A stretch of DNA of 64,000 nt from Dehalococcoidia bacterium UBA5760. Lineage in GTDB: Bacteria > Chloroflexota > Dehalococcoidia > Dehalococcoidales > UBA5760. Within the stretch, counting starts at the first letter, position 1; each line of letters begins with the position of its first letter. The translations under genes and the position numbers were made by a program. Shown here in pieces: positions 31,165-39,934 of this stretch. Location of the stretch: positions 120,198 to 184,197 of the forward strand of contig DIFA01000019.1 of the NCBI GenBank assembly GCA_002418895.1, written 5' to 3'. The notes beneath the pieces were generated by a model, which saw only the letters and a list, made by a program, of their open reading frames with translations, ran no database searches and was not told where the DNA came from.

Positions 31165-34020
31165 ATGTCTCTTGACTCCATAATCGTCAGAGGTGCTCGT
31201 GAGCATAACCTGAAGGATATCAACGTCACTATACCGCGTGACAAGCTGGTGGTGATCACCGGCGTTTCCGGATCTGGGAAGAGCTCGCTGGCCTTCGACA
31301 CTATCTATGCCGAGGGACAACGCCGTTACGTAGAATCCCTATCGGCTTATGCCCGCCAGTTTCTAGGGCTGATGGAAAAACCGGATGTTGACTACATTGA
31401 GGGCCTGAGCCCGGCAGTTTCCGTCGACCAGAAAGGGGTAAGTCGAAACCCGCGTTCTACAATGGGCACGATAACCGAAATATATGATTACCTACGGCTG
31501 CTTTTTGCCCGGGTCGGGCACCCCCATTGTCCCCAGTGTGGGCGGGAGATTACAGTACAGACGATACAGCAGATTGTTGACGCCATCACCACACTCCCTG
31601 AAGACAGCCGCATCATGATTCTGGCGCCTCTGGTCAGGGATCGTAAGGGAGAATACCAGGCGGTGTTTGACGATTTACGTAAGACAGGCTACGTAAGGGT
31701 ACGTATCGATGGTGACATTCATGACCTGTCCGAGCAATTACATCTGGACAAGAACAAGAAGCACTCTATTGAGTCTGTGGTTGACCGGCTAGTAGTCGGC
31801 CAGAGCGGGAGTCAGGACCGCATTACCGATTCGGTAGAAACCGCTCTTAAGCTGGGGGCCGGGGTGATCCTGGTATCGATAGTTAATGGTGAGGAAATGC
31901 TCTTCTCAGAGCACTTTGCCTGTGTTCACTGCGGCATCAGTCTTGGTGAGATTGCGCCAAGGACATTCAGCTTCAACAGCCCCCACGGTGCCTGTCCGGA
32001 ATGCAGCGGCCTGGGCTTCAAACAGGAGTTGGATCCCGCCCTTATTATTCCCAATAAGGATATCTCCATCGCCGACGGGGCTATCCATCCCTATCAGTCC
32101 GGGTTCTGGTATCTTGAGCAGCTTGATGACCTGGCCCGACGGCATGGTTTTTCTCTCAATAGCCCGGTTAGAAGTTTAACCAAGGATCATCTTGATCTGA
32201 TACTGTATGGCGAGAAGGGTGATCTGGTAAGTTATCGCAACCGCTTCGGCCGGGTAAGGCAATATTTCACCGGTTATGAGGGTATAATTCCGCGGCTGGA
32301 GCGGTTATATCGCGATACGGAGTCGGACAACTCCCGGGCATCGCTGGAACGCTATATGACGACCAGGGAGTGCCCCGTCTGTAATGGCAGGCGCCTCAAG
32401 CCGGAATCTCTGGCGGTAACTATCGGAGGCAAGAATATTATTGAGATCAGTTCGTTATCAGTATCCCAGTCCCTCAATTGGGTAACCGCACTCAGAGAAG
32501 GTAAGCAGCCCATACTGAGCCAGCGTGAACAGATGATAGCCCACCAGATTATCAAAGAGATAACGGCACGGCTGGGTTTTCTCGAAGACGTCGGTTTAGA
32601 CTATCTCACATTAGACCGCCCCTCGGCCACCTTGAGTGGTGGGGAAGCGCAACGAATCCGCCTGGCTACCCAGATCGGTAGCGGACTGATGGGCGTACTC
32701 TACATCTGTGATGAGCCAACGGTAGGTCTACATCCCGCCGATGACTTCCGGCTGATTCAGACACTGAAGAGACTAAGAGATCTGGGCAATACGGTACTGG
32801 TTGTAGAACATGATGAGGCCATGATGCGAGCTGCCGACCATATTATTGATATGGGGCCCGGGGCCGGAGAGCATGGCGGAAGGATTATTGCCAGCGGCAC
32901 CCTGCACGATATCATAAAAGCGAAAGATTCGATAACCGGCCAGTATCTTAGCGGAAAGAAGCGAATTCCCCTACCCGATCAACGCCGCCCCGGCTCCGGG
33001 GAAGAGTTGATGATAAAAGGGGCCAGGCAGAATAACCTGAAGAATGTTGATGTCCGTATCCCGCTGGGCAGGTTTATCTGTGTTACCGGCGTGTCGGGCA
33101 GCGGCAAGAGCACCCTCATTAATGAAGTCCTCTACCGGAACCTGGCGCAGGCGCTTTACCGATCCAGGGAGAGAGCCGGTGATTGTGACGGCGTCTTTGG
33201 TATGGAACATATCGATAAGGTAATCAATATCGACCAGTCGCCAATCGGACGCACTCCGCGCAGCAATCCGGCCACCTATACCGGTACCTTTACTCCTATC
33301 CGTGAGCTTTTCGCCACTGTCCCCGAGGCCCGCATGAGAGGCTATGCGCCGGGAAGGTTCTCATTCAATGTTAAGGGCGGACGCTGCGAGTCATGCCGCG
33401 GGGATGGCTTTACCCAGATTGAGATGCAGTTTTTACCCGATGTTACCGTCCCCTGTGAAGTGTGCCAGGGCAAGCGTTATAACCGTGAAGCACTGGAGAT
33501 TAGATTCAAGGGTAAGAATATCGCCGAGGTGCTCGATATGACCATTGAGCAAGCCCGCTCCTTTTTTGAACACTTCCCCAAGATAAAGAACAAGCTAAGC
33601 ACCCTCTGCGATGTCGGTCTGGGCTATATGTGCCTGGGCCAGCCGGCGCCGACACTATCCGGCGGTGAAGCACAACGGGTAAAGTTATCCACCGAGCTGT
33701 CAAAGCGATCAACTGGGCGGACACTATATATTCTCGATGAACCAACTACCGGACTTGCCTTCGACGATGTGGCGGCACTGCTAAGGGTACTGCAACGGCT
33801 GGTTGACGGAGGTAATACGGTGATTGTTATCGAGCACCACCTGGATGTAATAAAGAATGCCGATTATATCATTGACCTCGGACCAGGGGCAGGCGACCAC
33901 GGCGGCTACATAATCGCCAGTGGCACACCAGAGGAGGTTATACAGCAGGCATCATCAATAACCGGACAGTATCTGGTCAAGGCATTGACTAATGGTGTAG
34001 AATATAAACTGAAAGACTGA
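31165..34020 (+). CDS. uvrA: Excinuclease ABC subunit A
   Basis: DNA damage sensor of nucleotide excision repair; an ABC-type ATPase dimer that loads UvrB. 951 residues, full length. First ATPase half: Walker A GVSGSGKSSLAF and signature LSGGEAQRIRLATQIG; zinc module CVHCGISLGE ... CPECSGLG. Second half: Walker A GVSGSGKSTL, zinc module CESCRGDGF ... CEVCQGKRY, LSGGEAQRVKLSTEL, Walker B LYILDEPTTGL. A further CPQCG pair lies in the UvrB-binding region. Not linked to uvrB or uvrC here. Confidence 0.98.
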   Translation: MSLDSIIVRGAREHNLKDINVTIPRDKLVVITGVSGSGKSSLAFDTIYAEGQRRYVESLSAYARQFLGLMEKPDVDYIEGLSPAVSVDQKGVSRNPRSTMGTITEIYDYLRLLFARVGHPHCPQCGREITVQTIQQIVDAITTLPEDSRIMILAPLVRDRKGEYQAVFDDLRKTGYVRVRIDGDIHDLSEQLHLDKNKKHSIESVVDRLVVGQSGSQDRITDSVETALKLGAGVILVSIVNGEEMLFSEHFACVHCGISLGEIAPRTFSFNSPHGACPECSGLGFKQELDPALIIPNKDISIADGAIHPYQSGFWYLEQLDDLARRHGFSLNSPVRSLTKDHLDLILYGEKGDLVSYRNRFGRVRQYFTGYEGIIPRLERLYRDTESDNSRASLERYMTTRECPVCNGRRLKPESLAVTIGGKNIIEISSLSVSQSLNWVTALREGKQPILSQREQMIAHQIIKEITARLGFLEDVGLDYLTLDRPSATLSGGEAQRIRLATQIGSGLMGVLYICDEPTVGLHPADDFRLIQTLKRLRDLGNTVLVVEHDEAMMRAADHIIDMGPGAGEHGGRIIASGTLHDIIKAKDSITGQYLSGKKRIPLPDQRRPGSGEELMIKGARQNNLKNVDVRIPLGRFICVTGVSGSGKSTLINEVLYRNLAQALYRSRERAGDCDGVFGMEHIDKVINIDQSPIGRTPRSNPATYTGTFTPIRELFATVPEARMRGYAPGRFSFNVKGGRCESCRGDGFTQIEMQFLPDVTVPCEVCQGKRYNREALEIRFKGKNIAEVLDMTIEQARSFFEHFPKIKNKLSTLCDVGLGYMCLGQPAPTLSGGEAQRVKLSTELSKRSTGRTLYILDEPTTGLAFDDVAALLRVLQRLVDGGNTVIVIEHHLDVIKNADYIIDLGPGAGDHGGYIIASGTPEEVIQQASSITGQYLVKALTNGVEYKLKD

Positions 34021-34074
34021 CTACTCCCGTCCGGCAGTACTTTCCGGTTGTTAGCGGCAAAACGGGGATGATAG

Positions 34075-34626
34075 GTGAATAGAAAAGAAGTACTCGAATC
34101 GATTAATGAGAACGTAGAGAACAAGAACCTGCTGAAACATATGCTGGCCACCGAGGCAATAATGCGGGCTCTGGCCAGGCGTCTTAGTGAGGATGAAGAC
34201 GAGTGGGGGCTGACCGGGCTGTTGCATGATATCGACGTAGAGCTTACCGAGGGTGATGAGAACAGCCACAGTAAGCTGGGAGCCGACCTCGCCAGCGAAC
34301 TGGGAGCCAGCAAGGAAATGGTACACGCCATCCTCTGTCATAATGCCGCGCATGGACTCCCCTGTGAGACAAAGCTGGATAAGGCCCTGTTCTGCGCTGA
34401 CCCGCTGACCGGCCTCATTACAGCGTCGGCCCTGGTCCGGTCCGATAAAAAGCTAGCCGGGCTTGAAGCTAAATCAGTACTTAAGAGATTCAAGGAAAAG
34501 GCCTTCGCCGCCGGTGCCAACAGAGAACATATTGCATCATGCCAGGGGCTTGGTATTGAGATCGAAGAGTTTGTTTCCCTGGGGCTTAAGGCAATGCAGG
34601 ACATCGCCGGTAACCTGGGCCTATAA
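34075..34626 (+). CDS. HD-domain (HDIG-type) predicted phosphohydrolase
   Basis: 183-residue cytoplasmic protein. The metal-binding HD signature is complete: histidine in NLLKHMLATEAIMRALARR, the HD pair in LTGLLHDIDVEL, a histidine in AILCHNAAHG and the aspartate in KALFCADPLTGLI. The family hydrolyses phosphate esters of nucleotides; substrate unknown. Start is GTG 34075, after GGGGATGATAG. It is convergent with the SbcC-like gene, with eight bases between the stops. Confidence 0.88.
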   Translation: MNRKEVLESINENVENKNLLKHMLATEAIMRALARRLSEDEDEWGLTGLLHDIDVELTEGDENSHSKLGADLASELGASKEMVHAILCHNAAHGLPCETKLDKALFCADPLTGLITASALVRSDKKLAGLEAKSVLKRFKEKAFAAGANREHIASCQGLGIEIEEFVSLGLKAMQDIAGNLGL

Positions 34627-34634
34627 TACCGCCC

Positions 34635-37205
34635 CTAGTTAACTTCCAGTGTGGACCCGGCCGCTGTTTTCCTGACATTAATGCGGGTGGGAAAAGCATC
34701 TCTGAGTTCTTCGATATGGGTTATCACCAGTATCTTTTCAAAGTCATCCTGAATTGAGGTTATCGCTTCCTTAATCTTCTCTATACCAATGCTGTCCTGC
34801 GTACCGAAACCCTCATCAATTACCAGGGTGGGTAATGGTGCTCCCGCCCGCCTGGCCAGTAGTCTGGACAATGCGATACGAATGGCAAAGTTAATCCGGA
34901 AGGCTTCACCGCCACTGAACATTTCATAATCTCGTGTTCCCAGCTCATCCGAAATTTTAATATCCAGGGTCTCCACCACACTCCCCGACTTTGTTCCCCT
35001 CTGTGTTTCCATCTTAACGTGCATTCTATTATCAGTCATATGAGACAATAATTGGTTGGCTTCCATTTCAATCTCAGGAAGAGAGCTCTCAATCAGCAAT
35101 GCCTGGACTCCCCTTTTCCCAAAGGCCTGAGCCAGCTCCTGATAGATACTCCCCTCTTTTATTGCCTGGGTAAGTAATTTTTCCTTCTCCTGTAATTTTA
35201 TGTCAAGTTCACGGCATCGCTTCAGTTTCTCTTTCAGACCCCCCAGTGCTTCCTGAGCCTGTTTCTGCAGCGCTGTCTGCGACTCATATTCTGCTTCCGC
35301 TCGGGTCAACTCAGCGAAAATCACGGGCAGTTGTGCCAGTTCTTTACTCATGACCTCCTTTTTACGGTGGTCACTTTCCAGGCTATAGCGCAGTTCACGA
35401 GACGCCTCCTTTGCCTGACCAACGGCCTCCTGTGCCTGGCTGATGAGCCTTTCTGCTTCCTCCAGCTTCTGTTTGAGCCCTCCGTACCGCTCCAAATCCG
35501 CCAGGCGCTGACGTGATTCTTCGTGCTGGTCAGGGCTGTAGCCCAGTGCCGCCAGTTCCTCTTCGATATGTTCCAGCGCCCGCTGCTCAACGGTAGCGAA
35601 ATCCCTACTGGTCAGATGTTCTTCAATACCGGCAAGAACTCCCCTGGTCTCCTTGAGCTTGTCGCTGGCCTGTTCAGCCCGGCTAATCTCCTGGCGCAGA
35701 GCTTCAACTCGACTTTGAAGGGAAACCCTGTCCCGATTTAGATCGGCCTCAAGCTGAGTGATTTCCCTCTCACTCTGTTCAAGCTCCGCCTTCTTCTGCT
35801 CAAGCTCGATCCTATTTAGCTTGAGTGACTCTACCTTTCCCTGCTTTTCACCGTTGTACTTGATCTCAATCAGCTTTAAGCCATCCTCGGCAAGCTCCGT
35901 CTCGCAGAGGGGACATTTGTTCCCTTCCTTAGTAAGGAGGAGGCTAAGCTTCTCCTCCATCTCCTTGATTTCGCGTTCCAGATGAATTTTATTAGACTCC
36001 AGGTGGTTCAGTCGAGCCATAAGCTCCCGGGAGGTCTGCTTCTTGCCCTGCAGTACCTCTCCTCTCTCCGACAGTCGATCCAGACGCGCCTGTGTATCAC
36101 ACAGGTCTTTCTTTAGCGAGGGTAGGCTTTGTACAATGGTCTCCAGTTCACTCACCTGGTTCTGGACTACAGCATGGTCTTTCAGTAGTGCCTGTCCGGC
36201 CCGGGTAATGCTCATCTCTATCTGGTGTTTGCGCTCGTTCATCATGTTGACCAGCCCCAGTTTCCGGTTAAGTTCATCAATCATTTGTTTGGCGACAGTG
36301 AAACTCCGGTATCCTTCTTCTATTACCGGACGCTGATCAATCAGCTCCTGATACTCCTGAATGCGCCGGAGGTGTTGCCCAATCTGCCCATCCCAGCGCT
36401 CCAGGTCCTGTGCTGTCTTATCGATATGCTCCTCCAGTTGTATCAGCTGCTGTTTCTTATTTTCCAGCGCCTCCTTTTTTTGTCTGATGCCCTCAAGCCG
36501 GGCCTTCTGCCCGACCATCTGCTCTTCAATATCGGCAAGCTGCCCCGACCCGGCTTCAAATTCAGCCCGCCAAGCCGGCTCCTGACTCAATTCACCGGTT
36601 ATCTCTCGAATGGTGCCTTCCATCTGTTCCTTTACCATTTGATACTCTTTAGAACGGTCTTTGGCCCGCTCAGACAGTCCATCGTAGAAAGAAAGGCCCA
36701 GGATGTCAGCCAGCACCTGCTTGCGTTCGAGGGGGCGTTTAACGGTAAAAGCATCGGCACGCCCCTGCAGGAGAAGGGCGCTATTGACAAAAGTCTGGTA
36801 GTCCATATGCAGGATAGCGATAATCGCCTGCTGGGTCTGGGTAATATTGTTTCCGGTAATAGTACGGAAACCGTCCCCATCGGCTATCTGGAGCTCCAGG
36901 AGTGTCCTACCCTGTCCACCGCTCTTCTTCGGTCGAGCGTGCCGGCGGATAATACGATACGGCTGCCCCTTGATAGCGAAGTCAAACTCCACCCACATCT
37001 CAGTCTGACCCAGATGGATGAGGTCATCATCGCTCTTGGCTCTGGTCTTCCCCCATAGCGCCCAGGTAATAGCGTCAACCAGGGTTGATTTGCCGTTGCC
37101 ATTATCCCCTGATATACAGGCAGTGTGAATACCATCAAAGGAGAGAGGCGGTACGTTATCCCGGTAGCACATGAAGTTATGTAGCGACAGCTTGATAGGA
37201 ATCAT
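34635..37205 (-). CDS. SbcC/Rad50-like SMC-family ATPase
   Basis: Predicted ATPase subunit of an SbcCD/Mre11-Rad50 nuclease complex that processes DNA ends and hairpins. 856 residues: N-terminal ATPase half with Walker A GDNGNGKSTLVDAI and LHNFMCY, long coiled coil interrupted by a zinc hook CPLC at about residue 433, then C-terminal half with FSGGEAFRINFAIRIALS signature and LVIDEGFGTQD Walker B. It is somewhat shorter than E. coli SbcC (1048) but complete in motifs. No sbcD nuclease gene lies beside it. Confidence 0.93.
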   Translation of the reverse strand: MIPIKLSLHNFMCYRDNVPPLSFDGIHTACISGDNGNGKSTLVDAITWALWGKTRAKSDDDLIHLGQTEMWVEFDFAIKGQPYRIIRRHARPKKSGGQGRTLLELQIADGDGFRTITGNNITQTQQAIIAILHMDYQTFVNSALLLQGRADAFTVKRPLERKQVLADILGLSFYDGLSERAKDRSKEYQMVKEQMEGTIREITGELSQEPAWRAEFEAGSGQLADIEEQMVGQKARLEGIRQKKEALENKKQQLIQLEEHIDKTAQDLERWDGQIGQHLRRIQEYQELIDQRPVIEEGYRSFTVAKQMIDELNRKLGLVNMMNERKHQIEMSITRAGQALLKDHAVVQNQVSELETIVQSLPSLKKDLCDTQARLDRLSERGEVLQGKKQTSRELMARLNHLESNKIHLEREIKEMEEKLSLLLTKEGNKCPLCETELAEDGLKLIEIKYNGEKQGKVESLKLNRIELEQKKAELEQSEREITQLEADLNRDRVSLQSRVEALRQEISRAEQASDKLKETRGVLAGIEEHLTSRDFATVEQRALEHIEEELAALGYSPDQHEESRQRLADLERYGGLKQKLEEAERLISQAQEAVGQAKEASRELRYSLESDHRKKEVMSKELAQLPVIFAELTRAEAEYESQTALQKQAQEALGGLKEKLKRCRELDIKLQEKEKLLTQAIKEGSIYQELAQAFGKRGVQALLIESSLPEIEMEANQLLSHMTDNRMHVKMETQRGTKSGSVVETLDIKISDELGTRDYEMFSGGEAFRINFAIRIALSRLLARRAGAPLPTLVIDEGFGTQDSIGIEKIKEAITSIQDDFEKILVITHIEELRDAFPTRINVRKTAAGSTLEVN

Positions 37206-37238
37206 CGCTAAAGCCTTGACAATGCAGCTTTAGTTACG

Positions 37239-37436
37239 TTAAGTTTCATAGACCACTTTTCGATTTGTCTTGCCGGCCGTGGTATCTTTTCGACAGCCGA
37301 CAAAATGGAATATTCCGATGATGATAAGGTAGATGCCGATCAAATAGGCAAGCACCCGGGGGTTGACCAAAATAACGATGCCAAAGACAATAGCGATGAT
37401 ACCGGAAATGAAGCCAGGGTTCAGGCCGATATCCAT
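37239..37436 (-). CDS. DUF3096-like two-helix membrane protein
   Basis: 65 residues: MDIGLNPGFISGIIAIVFGIVILVNPRVLAYLIGIYLIIIGIFHFV and a short basic tail. Two hydrophobic helices joined by NPRVL, as in the small DUF3096/DUF308-type proteins. ATG 37436 with GAGGGGG upstream was chosen over the TTG six codons earlier. Function unknown. Confidence 0.78.
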   Translation of the reverse strand: MDIGLNPGFISGIIAIVFGIVILVNPRVLAYLIGIYLIIIGIFHFVGCRKDTTAGKTNRKVVYET

Positions 37437-37464
37437 GGTTGCCCCCTCGGTCAAATGTTTTTAG

Positions 37465-37493
37465 ATTATAGATTAGTCTTCGAGTTTTGTCTA
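37465..37493 (-). promoter_or_regulatory. Promoter of the DUF3096-like gene
   Basis: Minus strand: TAGACA (37488-37493), 17-base spacer, perfect TATAAT (37465-37470), 29 bases before the start codon. Confidence 0.65.
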
Positions 37494-37527
37494 TAGATAG
37501 AATTAACGGACCAATGTTTGAGGTTAA

Positions 37528-38484
37528 ATGTCTCCTTCTCGCAGTCAATTAAGCAGTGTCATCTTGATGGGGGCCAGAAAAGGGCGGAAAAGCTTTGTCT
37601 GGATTTGCAAACTACTCATCCCTATCTCTTTCCTGGCAGTAATAATCCAGTGGAGCGGCTGGCTCTACCAGGTAATGCCTCTCCTGGACCCGATAATGCA
37701 GCTGTTAAACCTTCCTGGTGCAGCCGCGTTACCTATTCTCAGCGGAATGCTGATCGGTCCTTACACCACCATTGCCATGATGTCGGTGCTTCCGTTCAGC
37801 TTAGGCCAGATGACCCTGATTGCCGTCTTTACTATGATTGCCCATAGCCTTATCATCGAGAGCGCTATCCAGCACAGGTCCGGTATCCATGCCGCCAAAA
37901 TAACTCTGATCCGCATCGGTGGTGCGATTCTGGCCGTATTGATTGTTTCCCGGTTCTTTCCCAACACCGCACAAGACATTGTCATACCAGATGCTTTCAC
38001 TGCCACCGCACCTTTTACCCAGGTACTGAAGGTCTGGGGTATTGAGACAGGGTGGCTGCTTGCTAAAATATTCGGCATCGTCATGGCGGTAATGATCGGG
38101 CTGGAGTCCCTGAAATCTCTGGGCTGGGTCGAAAACCTGATCAAGGTCTTCCAGCCTGTGATGCATATACTCGGGCTTTCCCGCCGGGCCGCCATGCTCT
38201 GGATAACCGCCGTCCTTTTCGGCGTCCTGTACGGGGGTGCTGTTATCATTGAAGAAGCCGGCAGAGCAGGCTTGAGCAAGGGCGAACTGGAAGACCTTCA
38301 TATTTCCATCGGCATCAACCACAGCATGATTGAGGACCCTGCACTATACCTGGCGCTGGGACTGAATGCCTTCTGGCTGTGGATACCCAGATTAGTCACA
38401 GCAATTATCGCGGTCCAGGTATACCATATCGCGAGATACCTTAAGGGGAAATATCTTCAATGGCAGACGGCAAGAGTAGAATGA
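37528..38484 (+). CDS. Nucleoside-recognition (Gate) domain membrane protein
   Basis: A 318-residue integral membrane protein with about eight hydrophobic segments. Two homologous-looking halves carry the gate-like pattern: LPILSGMLIGPYTTIAMMSVLP in the first, and LFGVLYGGAVIIEEAGRAGLSKGELEDLHISIGINHSMIEDPALYLALG in the second. These resemble nucleoside-recognition/spore-maturation SpmA-SpmB type proteins and FeoB gate regions. Transport substrate unknown. Starts at ATG 37528 with GAGG upstream; divergent from the DUF3096 gene. Confidence 0.8.
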   Translation: MSPSRSQLSSVILMGARKGRKSFVWICKLLIPISFLAVIIQWSGWLYQVMPLLDPIMQLLNLPGAAALPILSGMLIGPYTTIAMMSVLPFSLGQMTLIAVFTMIAHSLIIESAIQHRSGIHAAKITLIRIGGAILAVLIVSRFFPNTAQDIVIPDAFTATAPFTQVLKVWGIETGWLLAKIFGIVMAVMIGLESLKSLGWVENLIKVFQPVMHILGLSRRAAMLWITAVLFGVLYGGAVIIEEAGRAGLSKGELEDLHISIGINHSMIEDPALYLALGLNAFWLWIPRLVTAIIAVQVYHIARYLKGKYLQWQTARVE

Positions 38485-38503
38485 TACAACCCGTACGGAT
38501 CTC

Positions 38504-39934
38504 TCATTCCAGATAGTCCTTTAGCCGACGGCTCCGGCTGGGGTGACGCAGCTTACGCAGCGCCTTAGCCTCAATCTGACGGATACGTTCCCTGGTTACA
38601 TTAAACTCCTTACCCACCTCTTCCAGGGTACGGCTTCTGCCATCCTCCAAACCGAATCTGAGCTGCAACACTCGCTGTTCACGGTGGGTGAGGGTACACA
38701 GTACATCATCAATCTGCTCTTTAAGCAGTTGACGGGAGGCAGACTCAGGAGGCGGCAGGGCATTGCGATCCTCAATAAAATCGCCCAGATGACTATCATT
38801 CTCTTCACCGATAGGAGATTCCAGCGATATCGGCAGCTGGGCTACCTTGATGATTTCCCTTACCTTTTCCGTGGGTATCTCCAGCTCGACACCGATTTCC
38901 TTAGGGGTAGCTTCCCGTCCCAACTTCTGGGCCAGGCGACGGCTCACCCTCAGCAGTCGGTTAATCGTCTCGATCATATGGACAGGAACACGAATCGTAC
39001 GTGCCTGGTCGGCTATAGCTCGGGTAATCGCCTGCCGAATCCACCAGGTAGCATAGGTGCTGAACTTATAGCCACGGCGGTAATCAAACTTCTCCACAGC
39101 CTTGATCAGACCGATATTTCCCTCCTGAATCAGATCAAGGAGAGACATACCCCGTCCGACATGCTTTTTAGCAACACTAACTACCAAACGCAGATTGGCT
39201 TTAATCAGATGGCTCTCTGAACGTTGCGCTTCATACTGAATATTCCTTATGTGGGACCGGAATAACTGCTCATAGCCCTGAATAGACTCAATAAAATCAT
39301 TGTTCTCTACCAGACTCTCTATTTCGGACACGGGAGTGCCGTCTCCAATAGCCTCAATAATCTCCTTGGGCAATAAGGAGCTGTTTAGCGACAGGTTAAT
39401 CAGGAGATGTTCCACCTCCGGGATCGATTTACCCGTCTGGTAAGCCACCGCCTGGATTAGTTGCTGGTCTATCTCGCCGTCGATGTTATCCCTCAGTCTA
39501 GCATTAAATATAAGCTCCTCAAAGCTGCTGGTTGGCACCAAATCGACCTGCTCTAAGGCGATGCTAATAACACTGGAGAGTTGCCCTATCTCCTTAAGCA
39601 TAGTGAGTACTATCTCAACTGCCGAAGGCTGCCTTCCGTAGTTATCCAGGAATTCCTGCTCGATTTCAGCGATTCTTTTCCCCTCTGCTATCCTTCGAGA
39701 CAGAGCCTGCTCATTCTTGGCAGTGAGCAGGGACACCCTGCCGATTTCATGAAGATAGATACGCACCGGATCGTCGGTGATCTCCTGCTCGTCTATTTGA
39801 TGGAGCGGTAATTCCAACTCGTCGGCTACATCGGGATGAAGCTCTTCGTTCAGTCTTTCATACGATGATATGTCTTCGTCGCCATGTTCCTGAGGTGAAA
39901 AATCCTGAGTTTCGTCGGTGTTTTCCTGATTCAT
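38504..39934 (-). CDS. rpoD: Primary sigma factor (sigma-70, RpoD/SigA)
   Basis: Promoter-recognition subunit of RNA polymerase. 476 residues: region 1.2 DPVRIYLHEIGRVSLLTAKNEQ; regions 2.1-2.4 from LIKANLRLVVSVAKKHVGRGMSLLDLIQEGNIGLIKAVEKFDYRRGYKFSTYATWWIRQAITRAIADQ; region 3 HMIETINRL; region 4.2 RTLEEVGKEFNVTRERIRQIEAKALRKLRHPSRSRRLKDYLE. The -10 and -35 recognition helices are standard, in agreement with the TTGACA/TATAAT promoters found throughout the window. Its start overlaps the dnaG stop by four bases, the classic dnaG-rpoD operon. Confidence 0.98.
   Translation of the reverse strand: MNQENTDETQDFSPQEHGDEDISSYERLNEELHPDVADELELPLHQIDEQEITDDPVRIYLHEIGRVSLLTAKNEQALSRRIAEGKRIAEIEQEFLDNYGRQPSAVEIVLTMLKEIGQLSSVISIALEQVDLVPTSSFEELIFNARLRDNIDGEIDQQLIQAVAYQTGKSIPEVEHLLINLSLNSSLLPKEIIEAIGDGTPVSEIESLVENNDFIESIQGYEQLFRSHIRNIQYEAQRSESHLIKANLRLVVSVAKKHVGRGMSLLDLIQEGNIGLIKAVEKFDYRRGYKFSTYATWWIRQAITRAIADQARTIRVPVHMIETINRLLRVSRRLAQKLGREATPKEIGVELEIPTEKVREIIKVAQLPISLESPIGEENDSHLGDFIEDRNALPPPESASRQLLKEQIDDVLCTLTHREQRVLQLRFGLEDGRSRTLEEVGKEFNVTRERIRQIEAKALRKLRHPSRSRRLKDYLE

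Noticed and set aside
36225..37058. 277-residue plus-strand frame inside the SbcC-like gene
   Set aside because: Antisense to a gene with complete ABC ATPase motifs; composition reflects the coiled coil on the other strand.
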